IMG/VR virus record: IMGVR_UViG_3300030430_005376
Location: 7,857-71,856 of that record
Reading direction: 5' to 3' (one strand)
Source: a virus
DNA length: 64,000 bases
Position 1 is the first letter of the stretch, and the number at the start of each line of letters is the position of its first letter. Below, piece by piece: positions 31,902 through 39,169 of the stretch. A program made the translations under genes and the position numbers. Below the pieces are notes generated by a model. It had not been told where the DNA came from. It ran no database searches and saw only the letters and a program-made list of their open reading frames with translations.

Positions 31902-32354
31902 TTATTCAATCTTTCCCTGATAGCGTCTGGGCAAAACTGTGTTACCTTCGTCAATACAGTACTGAAGATATTCTTCAAGATCACTCAGCGAAGTACATAC
32001 AGCTTCACCGCTAGCAGCTAGCATTAGATTGAACTGCGCGCCTTCTGGTAAGCCTGCACAAAAATAAATAATAGGCTTTTCTAGCTTATGAAAGTATCCT
32101 GCTTCAAAGATACTGCCCATGTCTTTGTTTCTAGTATTGCAAAGCATCCAGTCGCATTCTTCCATTCCACGAATGTTGCCATTGAAAACCTGATCTTGGA
32201 AGTTTACTGTTGAGTCTGGTGTGCAGAGATTTTCATCTTTTGGTGAAAAATAATCTAACCCTAAGTCGTCTAAAGTTGCTTTGATATTCTCTAGTTCTTC
32301 AAGCCACTCAGGTGAAAACCACCCACTTGCAATATAACATTTGTTCATGCTCAT
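31902..32354 (-). CDS. Nucleoside 2-deoxyribosyltransferase-like protein
   Basis: 150-aa protein of the NDT/DUF1937 fold. N-terminal YIASGWFSPEWLEELENIK, then DWMLCNTRNKDMGSIFEAGY with the conserved Asp, Gly and nucleophile-type Glu, and SGEAVCTSLSDLEEYLQYC. These enzymes exchange bases between deoxynucleosides or hydrolyse modified deoxynucleotides. It overlaps the ThyX-like gene (TAATG) and lies in the nucleotide-metabolism operon. Transfer versus hydrolysis cannot be decided. Confidence 0.8.
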   Translation of the reverse strand: MSMNKCYIASGWFSPEWLEELENIKATLDDLGLDYFSPKDENLCTPDSTVNFQDQVFNGNIRGMEECDWMLCNTRNKDMGSIFEAGYFHKLEKPIIYFCAGLPEGAQFNLMLAASGEAVCTSLSDLEEYLQYCIDEGNTVLPRRYQGKIE

Positions 32355-33337
32355 TATCTTCTCTCCATAAATGTTTCGTAGTTATCTTTCATTTCATTAA
32401 TTTCTTTCATTGTACTTTCCCAAATATCTTCAAAGACTGTTAACGTGCCTGGATTGTTTGTACCATTAATCTCTTCCCGGCGAGCTTGGTAAATTGTGTC
32501 ATCAGGGTGAAACTCAAAGATATCGTTCTTAGGTTCAGGCCAATACAAGTTTGTACCTCTTGAAGTAAATCCGTCACCTACCTTTACTCTAAAGGTCTTG
32601 ACATAGTGCATATCAGGCTTATCGAAGTTGATAGCAGTTGAAGCTTCTGGAAGAACTCGAATAAGCTCTCTTGCCATGTAAGCTGCAAGAATATTATCAG
32701 CGGCTGGCTGAATCTGTCGGTCTTGTCGTTGACGAATAAAACCCAGCAGGTCTTTAAGATTCATGCGCATAAGATAAAAAGAAGTCATGCACTTAGGCAG
32801 AATCATACGAGCATCCATCATAGATACGTCTTTAGAATCAGTCATGTCTGCGTAAAGTTGCTTTGAGTCCCTTACAATATCCATGTATCGACGTAAAAAT
32901 TCTGGAGAGTTTTCTACTGCTTCAGGAATAACTGCGTCGTCATCACGAAGATCCCGGTCGCCTGTACATTGCGCTGCGAAAGAACCTGCTCTGTGTCGAA
33001 TAATGTGAGTAACTTCTTGGAAAGAAAGGCCACTCAACTTAAAAGTAAAACCTAAACATTCCATTGGTGTTGGAAGGGCTCTAAAGTTTAAGACATCTTC
33101 AAGATTCTGAGAAAGATCTTGCATAGAAGTAGTTGAAGGATTAGTTTCATCGTGATGATCTGCCCAAGTTGCTTTAACGTACTGCCACGCAACATTTAGA
33201 GCTTGTGATCTAGTTGGGTGATCAACAAGTTCGACGCCTAAAGCACGAAGATTGTTAGAAAAAGTTGTCGATGGAGCTTGATCAAACTTTAGTTCCATCG
33301 GCAAAGTGACAGGTGTGAGTGACTTGTTAAGTGGCAT
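32354..33337 (-). CDS. ThyX-like flavin-dependent thymidylate synthase, diverged
   Basis: 327-aa protein of the ThyX fold. FKLSGLSFQEVTHIIRHRAG gives the RHR core of the ThyX motif. The rest of the usual RHRx7S motif is altered: the segment after RHR is AGSFAAQCTGDRD, with Cys-Thr near the expected Ser. The second site reads FIRQRQDRQIQPAADN where canonical ThyX has RxDxxAQxEI. It is also longer than ThyX (about 220-250). It may methylate dUMP, or hydroxymethylate or otherwise modify a pyrimidine nucleotide. Confidence 0.75.
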   Translation of the reverse strand: MPLNKSLTPVTLPMELKFDQAPSTTFSNNLRALGVELVDHPTRSQALNVAWQYVKATWADHHDETNPSTTSMQDLSQNLEDVLNFRALPTPMECLGFTFKLSGLSFQEVTHIIRHRAGSFAAQCTGDRDLRDDDAVIPEAVENSPEFLRRYMDIVRDSKQLYADMTDSKDVSMMDARMILPKCMTSFYLMRMNLKDLLGFIRQRQDRQIQPAADNILAAYMARELIRVLPEASTAINFDKPDMHYVKTFRVKVGDGFTSRGTNLYWPEPKNDIFEFHPDDTIYQARREEINGTNNPGTLTVFEDIWESTMKEINEMKDNYETFMERR

Positions 33338-33574
33338 TTATGCTTCCTTCCTTTTGTTTATGTTCTTATTATTTTCTTTTTTATTTGTTTTTACAGGCGT
33401 ACCTGTAATTACTTTAAATTTAATTCCTGCCGGGCCGCATCGTCTAATCTTTACGTGATCGAAGCCATCTTCTAGCAAACTAACTCTAAAACTGTCGGCG
33501 CTAGTGTAGTCTAAAAATGTTCTCACTTCTTTCCACGTGAATTTTCTTATGCTTGTTTTTGTTTCCTTACTCAA
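33338..33574 (-). CDS. Hypothetical 78-aa basic protein, TTG start
   Basis: Short protein with a predicted alpha-beta N-terminal part (FTWKEVRTFLDYTSADSFRV) and a Lys/Asn-rich basic tail. TTG at 33574 is supported by GGAG six bases upstream. Encoded between the HAD-type fusion and the ThyX-like protein. Function unknown. Confidence 0.45.
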   Translation of the reverse strand: MSKETKTSIRKFTWKEVRTFLDYTSADSFRVSLLEDGFDHVKIRRCGPAGIKFKVITGTPVKTNKKENNKNINKRKEA

Positions 33575-33575
33575 T

Positions 33576-34478
33576 TTATACTCCTATTATTTCTTTTAAT
33601 TCACTATAAAAATCAATGTTTTTGTTTTCAGAAATATGCTTGTTGTAACTTTTGATAGGTACTTTGACTTGTATTCCGTGATCAGCATACTCGATGGCAT
33701 GCTTCGGTGAGTCATCAACTGCAAACTTAATTGCATTTGTGTCATAATACTCTGAGTTCATGCACCACCTAAGTTTTTCGGGTGAAAAGTCAACCCTATC
33801 AAAAGGTAATCCAGTTGTTGTTAACCAGCTGTATGTATCATAAAATATCTTAAGATTATTTTTAGGGCGTGCTGTCAAAAGCTGAATCCAATATCCTCTT
33901 GACCTAAGATCTTCTAGAAATGTACGAGCGTCTTCTACGATAGGCAGACACCTAAAATGCCTCTCTTGAACAAAAGATTCAAAAACTTTTTCAGGGTTAA
34001 TATTTCCTGATGCTTTCAATATATCTTCGACAAAGAAGTACTGTTCACTTTCAACGTCAGCTTCAATGTCATAAACTCTGCTTAAAAACTCTGCGAAAGG
34101 AGTTCTAAATTCTGCAAGAACGTCGTCAATGTCAACTATTGCTACTGGCTGTCCTGACCACTTTCTTGTATTGATCTTATGATCAAGCTCTAAATAAGTG
34201 TCCTTTAAACTAAATGCTAACGACACATCTTCAGGCGCTATTTCCCACAAGTTTAGCATTGACATAACATAGCGAAGAACGTCAATTGATGAATAGACTA
34301 AGTCATCCTCATCAGGCACGCCACTATCAACACGCATTTTTTCAATCATCTTATTAATTGAATTATAAGCGTTCAAAGCTAAATCTTTACTAACTTCTCT
34401 TTTTTGACTAGTTTCAAGCTTTCCAAACTTTGCCTCGTTGTAGTTAGCTTGAAACCTCATCATTTCTATGAAATTCAC
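33576..34478 (-). CDS. Fusion of MazG-like helical domain and HAD 5'(3')-nucleotidase
   Basis: 300-aa protein with GTG start after GGAAGG. Residues about 20-105 are all-alpha; SIDVLRYVMSMLNLWEIAPE followed by a Lys/Asp helix parallels the neighbour at 34478-34855 and the dimeric dUTPase/MazG group, but the metal-binding Glu residues are weak. Residues 110-300 are a HAD phosphatase: AIVDIDDVLAEF (motif I), LLTARPKNN (motif II) and FAVDDSPKH (motif IV), as in 5'(3')-deoxyribonucleotidases. A dNTP-to-nucleoside sanitation enzyme is inferred. Confidence 0.7.
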   Translation of the reverse strand: MNFIEMMRFQANYNEAKFGKLETSQKREVSKDLALNAYNSINKMIEKMRVDSGVPDEDDLVYSSIDVLRYVMSMLNLWEIAPEDVSLAFSLKDTYLELDHKINTRKWSGQPVAIVDIDDVLAEFRTPFAEFLSRVYDIEADVESEQYFFVEDILKASGNINPEKVFESFVQERHFRCLPIVEDARTFLEDLRSRGYWIQLLTARPKNNLKIFYDTYSWLTTTGLPFDRVDFSPEKLRWCMNSEYYDTNAIKFAVDDSPKHAIEYADHGIQVKVPIKSYNKHISENKNIDFYSELKEIIGV

Positions 34479-34855
34479 TAATAACCTTCCTTCAACCTAT
34501 TCATTATGATCTCATGCTTCCTAACATAAGATTCATAAAGATCGTCCTCATTAAAACCTGATGCGATGAGAAGAGAGAAAAAATAATTTAATGCATCAAC
34601 TATTTCTTCTAAGAACTCTTCTCTATCAGGCCCTTCGTTAAACTCAGTCATTCTGTGTGGCTTCCAATTTTTCAAGTGCTGAAGCGCTTCAAACATTTCT
34701 TCAACACCTCTCAAGGCCAAATCTCTACAGAATTGTTGAGAATTTTTCTTACTTAGATTAAGTGGCAAATCTGGATAAGATCCAGGTCGAGCTTCTCTCA
34801 TTTCAGAGATAAACTCATTTCTAAGTTTAAACATTTTTTGCAGGTTGCAATTCAT
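34478..34855 (-). CDS. All-alpha NTP pyrophosphatase (MazG/dimeric dUTPase-like)
   Basis: 125-aa helical protein. RGVEEMFEALQHL supplies ExxE and EFLEEIVDALNYFFSLLIAS supplies ExxD, the four acidic metal ligands of the MazG/dUTPase fold. It would split dNTPs to dNMP and PPi; which base is not predictable. Its stop overlaps the GTG of the following fusion gene, whose N-terminal domain is a likely paralog. Confidence 0.75.
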   Translation of the reverse strand: MNCNLQKMFKLRNEFISEMREARPGSYPDLPLNLSKKNSQQFCRDLALRGVEEMFEALQHLKNWKPHRMTEFNEGPDREEFLEEIVDALNYFFSLLIASGFNEDDLYESYVRKHEIIMNRLKEGY

Positions 34856-34860
34856 GTGTT

Positions 34861-35079
34861 CTAGCTCTCTGCAGACTCACTCTGCATTCTTACAGCTTCT
34901 TGAATCATTCGTTGAATGTTATCGTCACTCTGAGACTCGTAATCTGGATCTAAGAATAGCTGACCTTCGGTTTCTACCAAAGTCATCATTCTCATGTGGT
35001 CAACCACATCTGTTCCTGTTAACATTGCAAGCTGCACTAACTGTGCGATGTGAGCAATAGTTGCGTCGCTAAGTTTCAT
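34861..35079 (-). CDS. Conserved hypothetical 72-aa protein
   Basis: Small helical protein beginning MKLSDATIAHIAQLVQLAML. TGTDVVDHMRMMTLVETEGQ and LFLDPDYES follow. A similar short protein is, from memory, widespread in marine myoviruses. No enzymatic residues stand out. It lies five bases after the NTP pyrophosphatase gene in map order and nine bases from the Fpg/Nei gene. Confidence 0.55.
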   Translation of the reverse strand: MKLSDATIAHIAQLVQLAMLTGTDVVDHMRMMTLVETEGQLFLDPDYESQSDDNIQRMIQEAVRMQSESAES

Positions 35080-35088
35080 TGTTTTCTC

Positions 35089-35919
35089 CTATTTTTGAAT
35101 TTCTGGTACCCAATGTGTTGTTCTGCCATCAGGAGTTTTAGTTTTAACTACATTATTATTATAAGGGTCAAGCTTTTGATTGTACACTAAAAACTTGCTT
35201 GAATACGTACCTTTTGACCCATCAGCTCCGTAGAAGCTTTTGATGGTAGCTCCTCCGTTTTGAAAAGAAGTTCTAATGACTGATTGAATATTATCTCTCA
35301 GTGAAATTACTTCTTCGTCTGTGAGACTGTTAACAGTTCTGAGGGGTGAAACTTTTGAAAGCCAGAGGACTTCAGCCTTGATATAATTACCTACCCCTGC
35401 GACAGTCTTTTGATTCATTAATGCCTCGCAAATGGTCTTTTCACCTCTTTTGTTTTTCTTAAAAAGTCGATTCTTAAATACATCTATGTGTATATCATGT
35501 GTAAGGGGATCAGGACCTAACTGCAGTAGCTTTTCTTGCGTTTCTTCAAAAGTCATGGCAAACTTTAGAGTACCAAAGTTTCTAGTATCTGTGTACCAAA
35601 TTGAAGAGCCGTCTTCAAAATCAAACCTTACACGAGAATGTTTTTTCTCACTGTAAGACCAGTATCCTGACATTCCTAATGTGTTCCACACAAAACACTG
35701 TATTTCAGATCCACCTGGACCGAAACCGCCATAAATAAATTTACCTTTTGATCCCCAGCCAGCGCAGTTTATGGGAAGCATAGATTTAAAGCAGTCTAAT
35801 CCTTGAGGCGGCTTTTTAGTGTATCTTCCTGACAAAACCTCAACATTAGTTAAAATTTTATCGCTCATAAAACTGTTAATTGACTGTGCAGTAGCTGCGC
35901 ACTCAGGTCCTTCTGGCAT
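35089..35919 (-). CDS. Fpg/Nei family DNA glycosylase/AP lyase
   Basis: 276-aa base-excision repair enzyme. The ATG at 35919 is certain because the catalytic N-terminal Pro must follow Met (MPEGPE) and GGAG lies seven bases upstream. MNQKTVAGVGNYIKAEVLWL is the helix-two-turn-helix DNA-binding motif with the conserved Lys partner and Asn. A C-terminal beta-hairpin TYSSKFLVYNQKLDPYNNNV replaces the usual four-Cys zinc finger, as in zincless Nei-like proteins. It overlaps the MBD4-like glycosylase gene upstream. Confidence 0.88.
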   Translation of the reverse strand: MPEGPECAATAQSINSFMSDKILTNVEVLSGRYTKKPPQGLDCFKSMLPINCAGWGSKGKFIYGGFGPGGSEIQCFVWNTLGMSGYWSYSEKKHSRVRFDFEDGSSIWYTDTRNFGTLKFAMTFEETQEKLLQLGPDPLTHDIHIDVFKNRLFKKNKRGEKTICEALMNQKTVAGVGNYIKAEVLWLSKVSPLRTVNSLTDEEVISLRDNIQSVIRTSFQNGGATIKSFYGADGSKGTYSSKFLVYNQKLDPYNNNVVKTKTPDGRTTHWVPEIQK

Positions 35920-36322
35920 CTTCAAACTCCTTTAACCAGTTGTGATAGTTTACTAAAGCTCCGTCTTTTGGTTCTACTTTTTTCCATTCCGGAGTACAAA
36001 AAATCTTGTAAGCATCTGATCCGTACTTCCCAATTCCGTAGAGCTTTGTTGGATCATCTTGCCACTCTTTTGATAGGTAATCTTTTGACATTCTGACAAG
36101 TGCTTTTGCTCGGCGCTTAGACAGGCCGAGAGGTTGTATGACTGCAGCTACTTCAGATTCGCTAGCACATGCTAAGTCTACTGGTTGGGGCCACAAGTTT
36201 AAAACTTGTCTAAAATAAGGTTCCGCTGACACTCTTTTTGTCAAGTTGCAGAATATACAGCAAACAAAAATCTTCCATGGGTCATAGTTTATTTCTTCTT
36301 GCAAAAGCCCGTAAGGAGACAT
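35903..36322 (-). CDS. HhH-GPD DNA glycosylase, MBD4-like
   Basis: 139-aa single-domain protein closely resembling the glycosylase domain of MBD4, which removes T or U from G mismatches. DPWKIFVCCIFCNLTKRVSA, then LGLSKRRAKALVRMSKDYLS, LYGIGKYGSDAYKIFC (helix-hairpin-helix) and EWKKVEPKDGALVNYHNWL align over the whole domain. The Asp in EPKDGAL is the expected catalytic residue. No methyl-CpG-binding domain is present. It is paired with an Fpg/Nei glycosylase and suggests base-damage or deamination repair of phage DNA. Confidence 0.85.
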   Translation of the reverse strand: MSPYGLLQEEINYDPWKIFVCCIFCNLTKRVSAEPYFRQVLNLWPQPVDLACASESEVAAVIQPLGLSKRRAKALVRMSKDYLSKEWQDDPTKLYGIGKYGSDAYKIFCTPEWKKVEPKDGALVNYHNWLKEFEDARRT

Positions 36323-36339
36323 AGCTAACCTCGTTAAGG

Positions 36340-37074
36340 TTATTTTACTCTTTTCCTTATGTGATTTACAGGTCTTGTGCCTAATTTTCTCTTAATTCTT
36401 TTTACTCTTTCAAATGTTTCTTTTATATCTTCGTCTTTAAAAACATAACCCAGAGAAGTCAAGTAATTCTTTAGCACAACATGTTTACTTTCTTCCGGTA
36501 CAGTCTGCCATTGATATGCAATGCTATTTTTTCTACTACTAAGCATTTCATTCATTTTTTTATTTTTTGGCTTGATTAGCTCAGAAACTTTATTTTCAGG
36601 AAGCTCAATATCTAGTTCAAAGCCCACAAAAAGTAAATTTTCATAAGAGCCTTCAGTAAAACTATCTACGGCTAGATTGTAGTATTTATTGAATTTTTTA
36701 ACGAGCAGGGGTACGTTAAAATTTTGAGTCTTGTCTGGGTGTGTGGAAAACACTATCTTTCTATAGAGATGCTTTGCCCAAGCCTCAGGTTTTAAATTTT
36801 TTTCTGAAGTGCTTACTGTGTCTTGTTGCTCGTCAAAGTTAGTAACAGGACTATCATCACTCATCTTTTTTTCTATGTCTTTGTCACCAAAAAATTGTTC
36901 GTTGAAGTTTTCTCGCTGACCATCAACTTCTTCAGATAAGTGCTCTCTAAAATTTGTGACGTGCGCAAGTAAATCTGCTTGACCTTTTTGGAATAAACTT
37001 TCGACAATTTCAAGCTCTTCAAAATAAAGCTTATACTGAAGTATTTCAATCTTTTCTTCAGGCTTGATTGCCAT
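36340..37074 (-). CDS. J-domain (DnaJ-like) protein
   Basis: 244-aa protein. KHLYRKIVFSTHPDKTQNFN near residue 105-124 contains the HPD tripeptide at the end of helix II of a J domain, followed by FNKYYNLAVDSFTEGSYENL as helix III. It has about 95 residues of acidic helix before and about 110 after the domain, and no Gly/Phe or zinc regions. It should stimulate the ATPase of host DnaK. Substrate may be virion assembly proteins made by the neighbouring genes. Confidence 0.75.
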   Translation of the reverse strand: MAIKPEEKIEILQYKLYFEELEIVESLFQKGQADLLAHVTNFREHLSEEVDGQRENFNEQFFGDKDIEKKMSDDSPVTNFDEQQDTVSTSEKNLKPEAWAKHLYRKIVFSTHPDKTQNFNVPLLVKKFNKYYNLAVDSFTEGSYENLLFVGFELDIELPENKVSELIKPKNKKMNEMLSSRKNSIAYQWQTVPEESKHVVLKNYLTSLGYVFKDEDIKETFERVKRIKRKLGTRPVNHIRKRVK

Positions 37075-37079
37075 TTTTC

Positions 37080-37304
37080 CTACTTAAAAATTTCGATAGG
37101 CCAAAGTATGTATCGAAGAGGATTTTTACGCTTCTTGCACTTTGTTAACAATTCTCTCTGATTTTTTACATGCTTAGAAGACTCAATCACTTCAACTGCT
37201 ATTTTTTTTAATGAACTTTCAACGTACCACACGATTACACCAAGTGATAAGTAAGAAAATCCTGCAACTATTAATAAATTAATTAAGACTTGCTCTGGTA
37301 TCAT
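37080..37304 (-). CDS. Small single-pass membrane protein
   Basis: 74-aa protein with an N-terminal hydrophobic helix LINLLIVAGFSYLSLGVIVW (residues 7-26) and a basic cytoplasm-type tail. It overlaps the preceding gene by four bases. The layout resembles minor phage membrane proteins. Function unknown. Confidence 0.5.
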   Translation of the reverse strand: MIPEQVLINLLIVAGFSYLSLGVIVWYVESSLKKIAVEVIESSKHVKNQRELLTKCKKRKNPLRYILWPIEIFK

Positions 37305-37798
37305 CTTGACTTCAATGCCTCTATCAATGTCAATATATCTTTGTCAGTTAACTTTGTTTTACCGTTGTCTTTCTTTTCTACAATCTTTTTGTCAGGCCTC
37401 ACCTTTTCAGGCGCAGCGTTGCTACTATTACGTTTTCTTACTTTTACATTTGATAAACTTACTTGAGGTTTTAAGAGCGGTTTCTTCTTTTCTACTTTTT
37501 CAGCAACTATTGAAATGCTCTTTTCAAAATTGCCTACCATCTCAAGAGGTTTAAAAAATTTATCATCTACAATGACTTCTAAGTTCATATTGTATTCACC
37601 CTCTTTTATAACATGCCCTAAAGGTGGCAATACAACGCTAACTTCTTCACCATCGTATGGTTCTGAGTCAAAAGCTAGTGACATTCCTCTGTTTTCAAGT
37701 ATAAGTCTGCACTTTGCTGTAGCTGGTCTGGTTCCTTCTATCTTTAAAGCAAAAGTTAGCTCATTTTCTTCGTCTAATAAGAGATCAATGTTTGACAT
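37301..37798 (-). CDS. Virion- or prohead-type protein
   Basis: 165-aa protein. N-terminal 95 residues are beta-rich (IDLLLDEENELTFALKIEGT; SLAFDSEPYDGEEVSVVLPP) and match from memory a family frequent in marine myovirus structural regions. The rest is a Lys-rich linker and a short C-terminal helix DKDILTLIEALKSR. A capsid accessory role is inferred from family context only. Overlaps neighbours on both sides. Confidence 0.5.
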   Translation of the reverse strand: MSNIDLLLDEENELTFALKIEGTRPATAKCRLILENRGMSLAFDSEPYDGEEVSVVLPPLGHVIKEGEYNMNLEVIVDDKFFKPLEMVGNFEKSISIVAEKVEKKKPLLKPQVSLSNVKVRKRNSSNAAPEKVRPDKKIVEKKDNGKTKLTDKDILTLIEALKSR

Positions 37799-38147
37799 TT
37801 TTCTTGTTCCTTACCTTAATGTTTTCGACAACAACTCTCACATCTTTAGGTTTTCTGTGTTCTACAGATTTTGGTGTGATTTCTTTAATAACTATCTCGT
37901 TCTTGACGAAAGTTTTTCTTATATTTCTTGCAATTGGCTTCAAAAGGTCTTTGTTGTTGTGAGATATTAACATGGCACTTATCTTAAAGTTTTCAACTAA
38001 ATCTTTTGCCGCTCTAGAAGCAGCACTTCGACCACCTCTAAAAATTCTTATGGCTTCTACAGCAGCTGCAGGAATAAACCCTCTAGCAATTAAGTGAGTC
38101 GGTGTTGCTCCCGGGCCGAGACCTCTTGTAACTGTAAAACCAGGCAT
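37785..38147 (-). CDS. Hypothetical 120-aa basic protein
   Basis: Basic protein with an N-terminal PGFTVTRGLGPGATPTHLIA segment and an Ala/Arg-rich helix (FRGGRSAASRAAKDLVENFK). It overlaps the previous stop (ATG within TGA context) and the next gene. It belongs to a string of five overlapping small genes, probably virion accessory proteins. No motif is recognised. Confidence 0.5.
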   Translation of the reverse strand: MPGFTVTRGLGPGATPTHLIARGFIPAAAVEAIRIFRGGRSAASRAAKDLVENFKISAMLISHNNKDLLKPIARNIRKTFVKNEIVIKEITPKSVEHRKPKDVRVVVENIKVRNKKNVKH

Positions 38148-38578
38148 CAGACGCTACCAGTGCCGACTAGGCGCCTCTCAAAAAGTTCTGTTATAGACGA
38201 ATTTCCATTTCTATCAAAAAGATCGTATCTAGCAATTTCTGTTGCGTTATCATCTTGGAAAAATATCATTTGATTTGTATTTTCATCTACTTGCCAACGG
38301 CCTGTATGTATGTATCTCGCCATTTTTTGATCAATTTTGACTTCTTCAGTTGCAAACACGTTGTTATTTCCGTCAACAGACCACACGATTGAACCGCTAA
38401 ACTGTGTTGATAAATCAAGCTGGACGCCATACAGACCTGTACTGCTTCCAAGCTCATAAATTCCTGTGTTCGAGGCAGTAGTCACAGAAGCGCCTAAAGT
38501 ATCGTATAGACGATACCTAATGCTTCCTGATATTCCTCCCAGGCTCCTTCCCAAGTTTGCTGTTTGAAGGACTTTCAC
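38147..38578 (-). CDS. Virion-type beta-rich protein, GTG start
   Basis: 143-aa protein with GTG start at 38578 preceded by GAAGG. SIRYRLYDTLGASVTTASNT, GIYELGSSTGLYGVQLDLST and SGSIVWSVDGNN suggest a beta-sandwich like those of phage tail completion or Ig-like proteins. Later RYDLFDRNGNSSITELFERR resembles gpFII-type tail protein endings. Structural role inferred. Confidence 0.5.
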   Translation of the reverse strand: MKVLQTANLGRSLGGISGSIRYRLYDTLGASVTTASNTGIYELGSSTGLYGVQLDLSTQFSGSIVWSVDGNNNVFATEEVKIDQKMARYIHTGRWQVDENTNQMIFFQDDNATEIARYDLFDRNGNSSITELFERRLVGTGSV

Positions 38579-39048
38579 TCTTCACCTTCTGCATTAATTT
38601 CTTCTTCAACAAACACTGCAGCTTCTTCTCTTTTTTCTTTTACAGTTTTTGGTCTTTCACCAATTTTTCTAATGTCTCTCTTTTCTCTCTCGACTGCGCC
38701 ATCTTTTTCTGCGTTTATTTTTTCTTCTGCGACCTCTCTTTCTCTATTGTTTTTAGAGATCATTGCCTCAAGAAGTTCTACTCTAGATTCTGCTTTTATC
38801 TTTTCTGTTTTGTAAGTTTCTTTAGTTGAGCTTACGGCTGTAAGAATTCTTTCTGAGAAACTTTCAAGGTATTTTGACAAAGCTTCATTTTGCATCCTGT
38901 AAGCTATTATTTCAGATAAACAAATTTCTCTTACGTTTGCTAAGATAGTGTTTACTAAAATATCGTCATTTAAAAGTCTACTTTTTTGACTCTCAAGTAT
39001 TTCATCTAGATCTTCTTTTAGCCTTCTGTGGTATTCTAAATCTTCCAT
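38575..39048 (-). CDS. Coiled-coil protein of the virion-type gene string
   Basis: 157-aa helical protein, rich in Glu, Lys and Arg, with heptad-type repeats from about residue 5 to 140 (EDLEYHRRLKEDLDEILESQ; VELLEAMISKNNREREVAEE). No catalytic motif. It is the first gene after a terminator and a candidate promoter, and its stop overlaps the next start. A scaffold or tail-assembly role is possible. Confidence 0.5.
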   Translation of the reverse strand: MEDLEYHRRLKEDLDEILESQKSRLLNDDILVNTILANVREICLSEIIAYRMQNEALSKYLESFSERILTAVSSTKETYKTEKIKAESRVELLEAMISKNNREREVAEEKINAEKDGAVEREKRDIRKIGERPKTVKEKREEAAVFVEEEINAEGEE

Positions 39049-39067
39049 TAAATCTCCATTTTAAATA

Positions 39068-39098
39068 ATTATAAGCTAAAAAAAGATTATGTTTACAA
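39068..39098 (-). promoter_or_regulatory. Candidate promoter after the fiber-gene terminator
   Basis: TTGTAA and a consensus TATAAT on the minus strand, 20 bases before the ATG at 39048. The spacing is 19 nt, longer than the 17 nt of the other candidates. The -35 box overlaps the U-tract of the terminator at 39092-39129. Confidence 0.4.
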
Positions 39099-39129
39099 AC
39101 AAAACAGGGAGCCACTAAGTGGCTCCCTG
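39092..39129 (-). terminator. Rho-independent terminator of the fiber operon
   Basis: A GC-rich 11-bp stem (CAGGGAGCCAC with its complement at 39119-39129) and a 3-nt loop, followed by TTTTGTTTGT on the minus strand. It lies 41 bases after the stop of the 827-aa fiber-type gene. Confidence 0.85.
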
Positions 39130-39169
39130 CAGAATCAAAGCTTAAGCTTTTATTCTATGATAGCTAGGA

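Noticed and set aside
20773-34855. 2-aminoadenine (Z) genome or deazaguanine modification pathway
   Set aside because: A MazG-like enzyme and nucleotide genes are present, but no PurZ, DatZ, queuosine/archaeosine or DpdA-type gene was recognised in this window.
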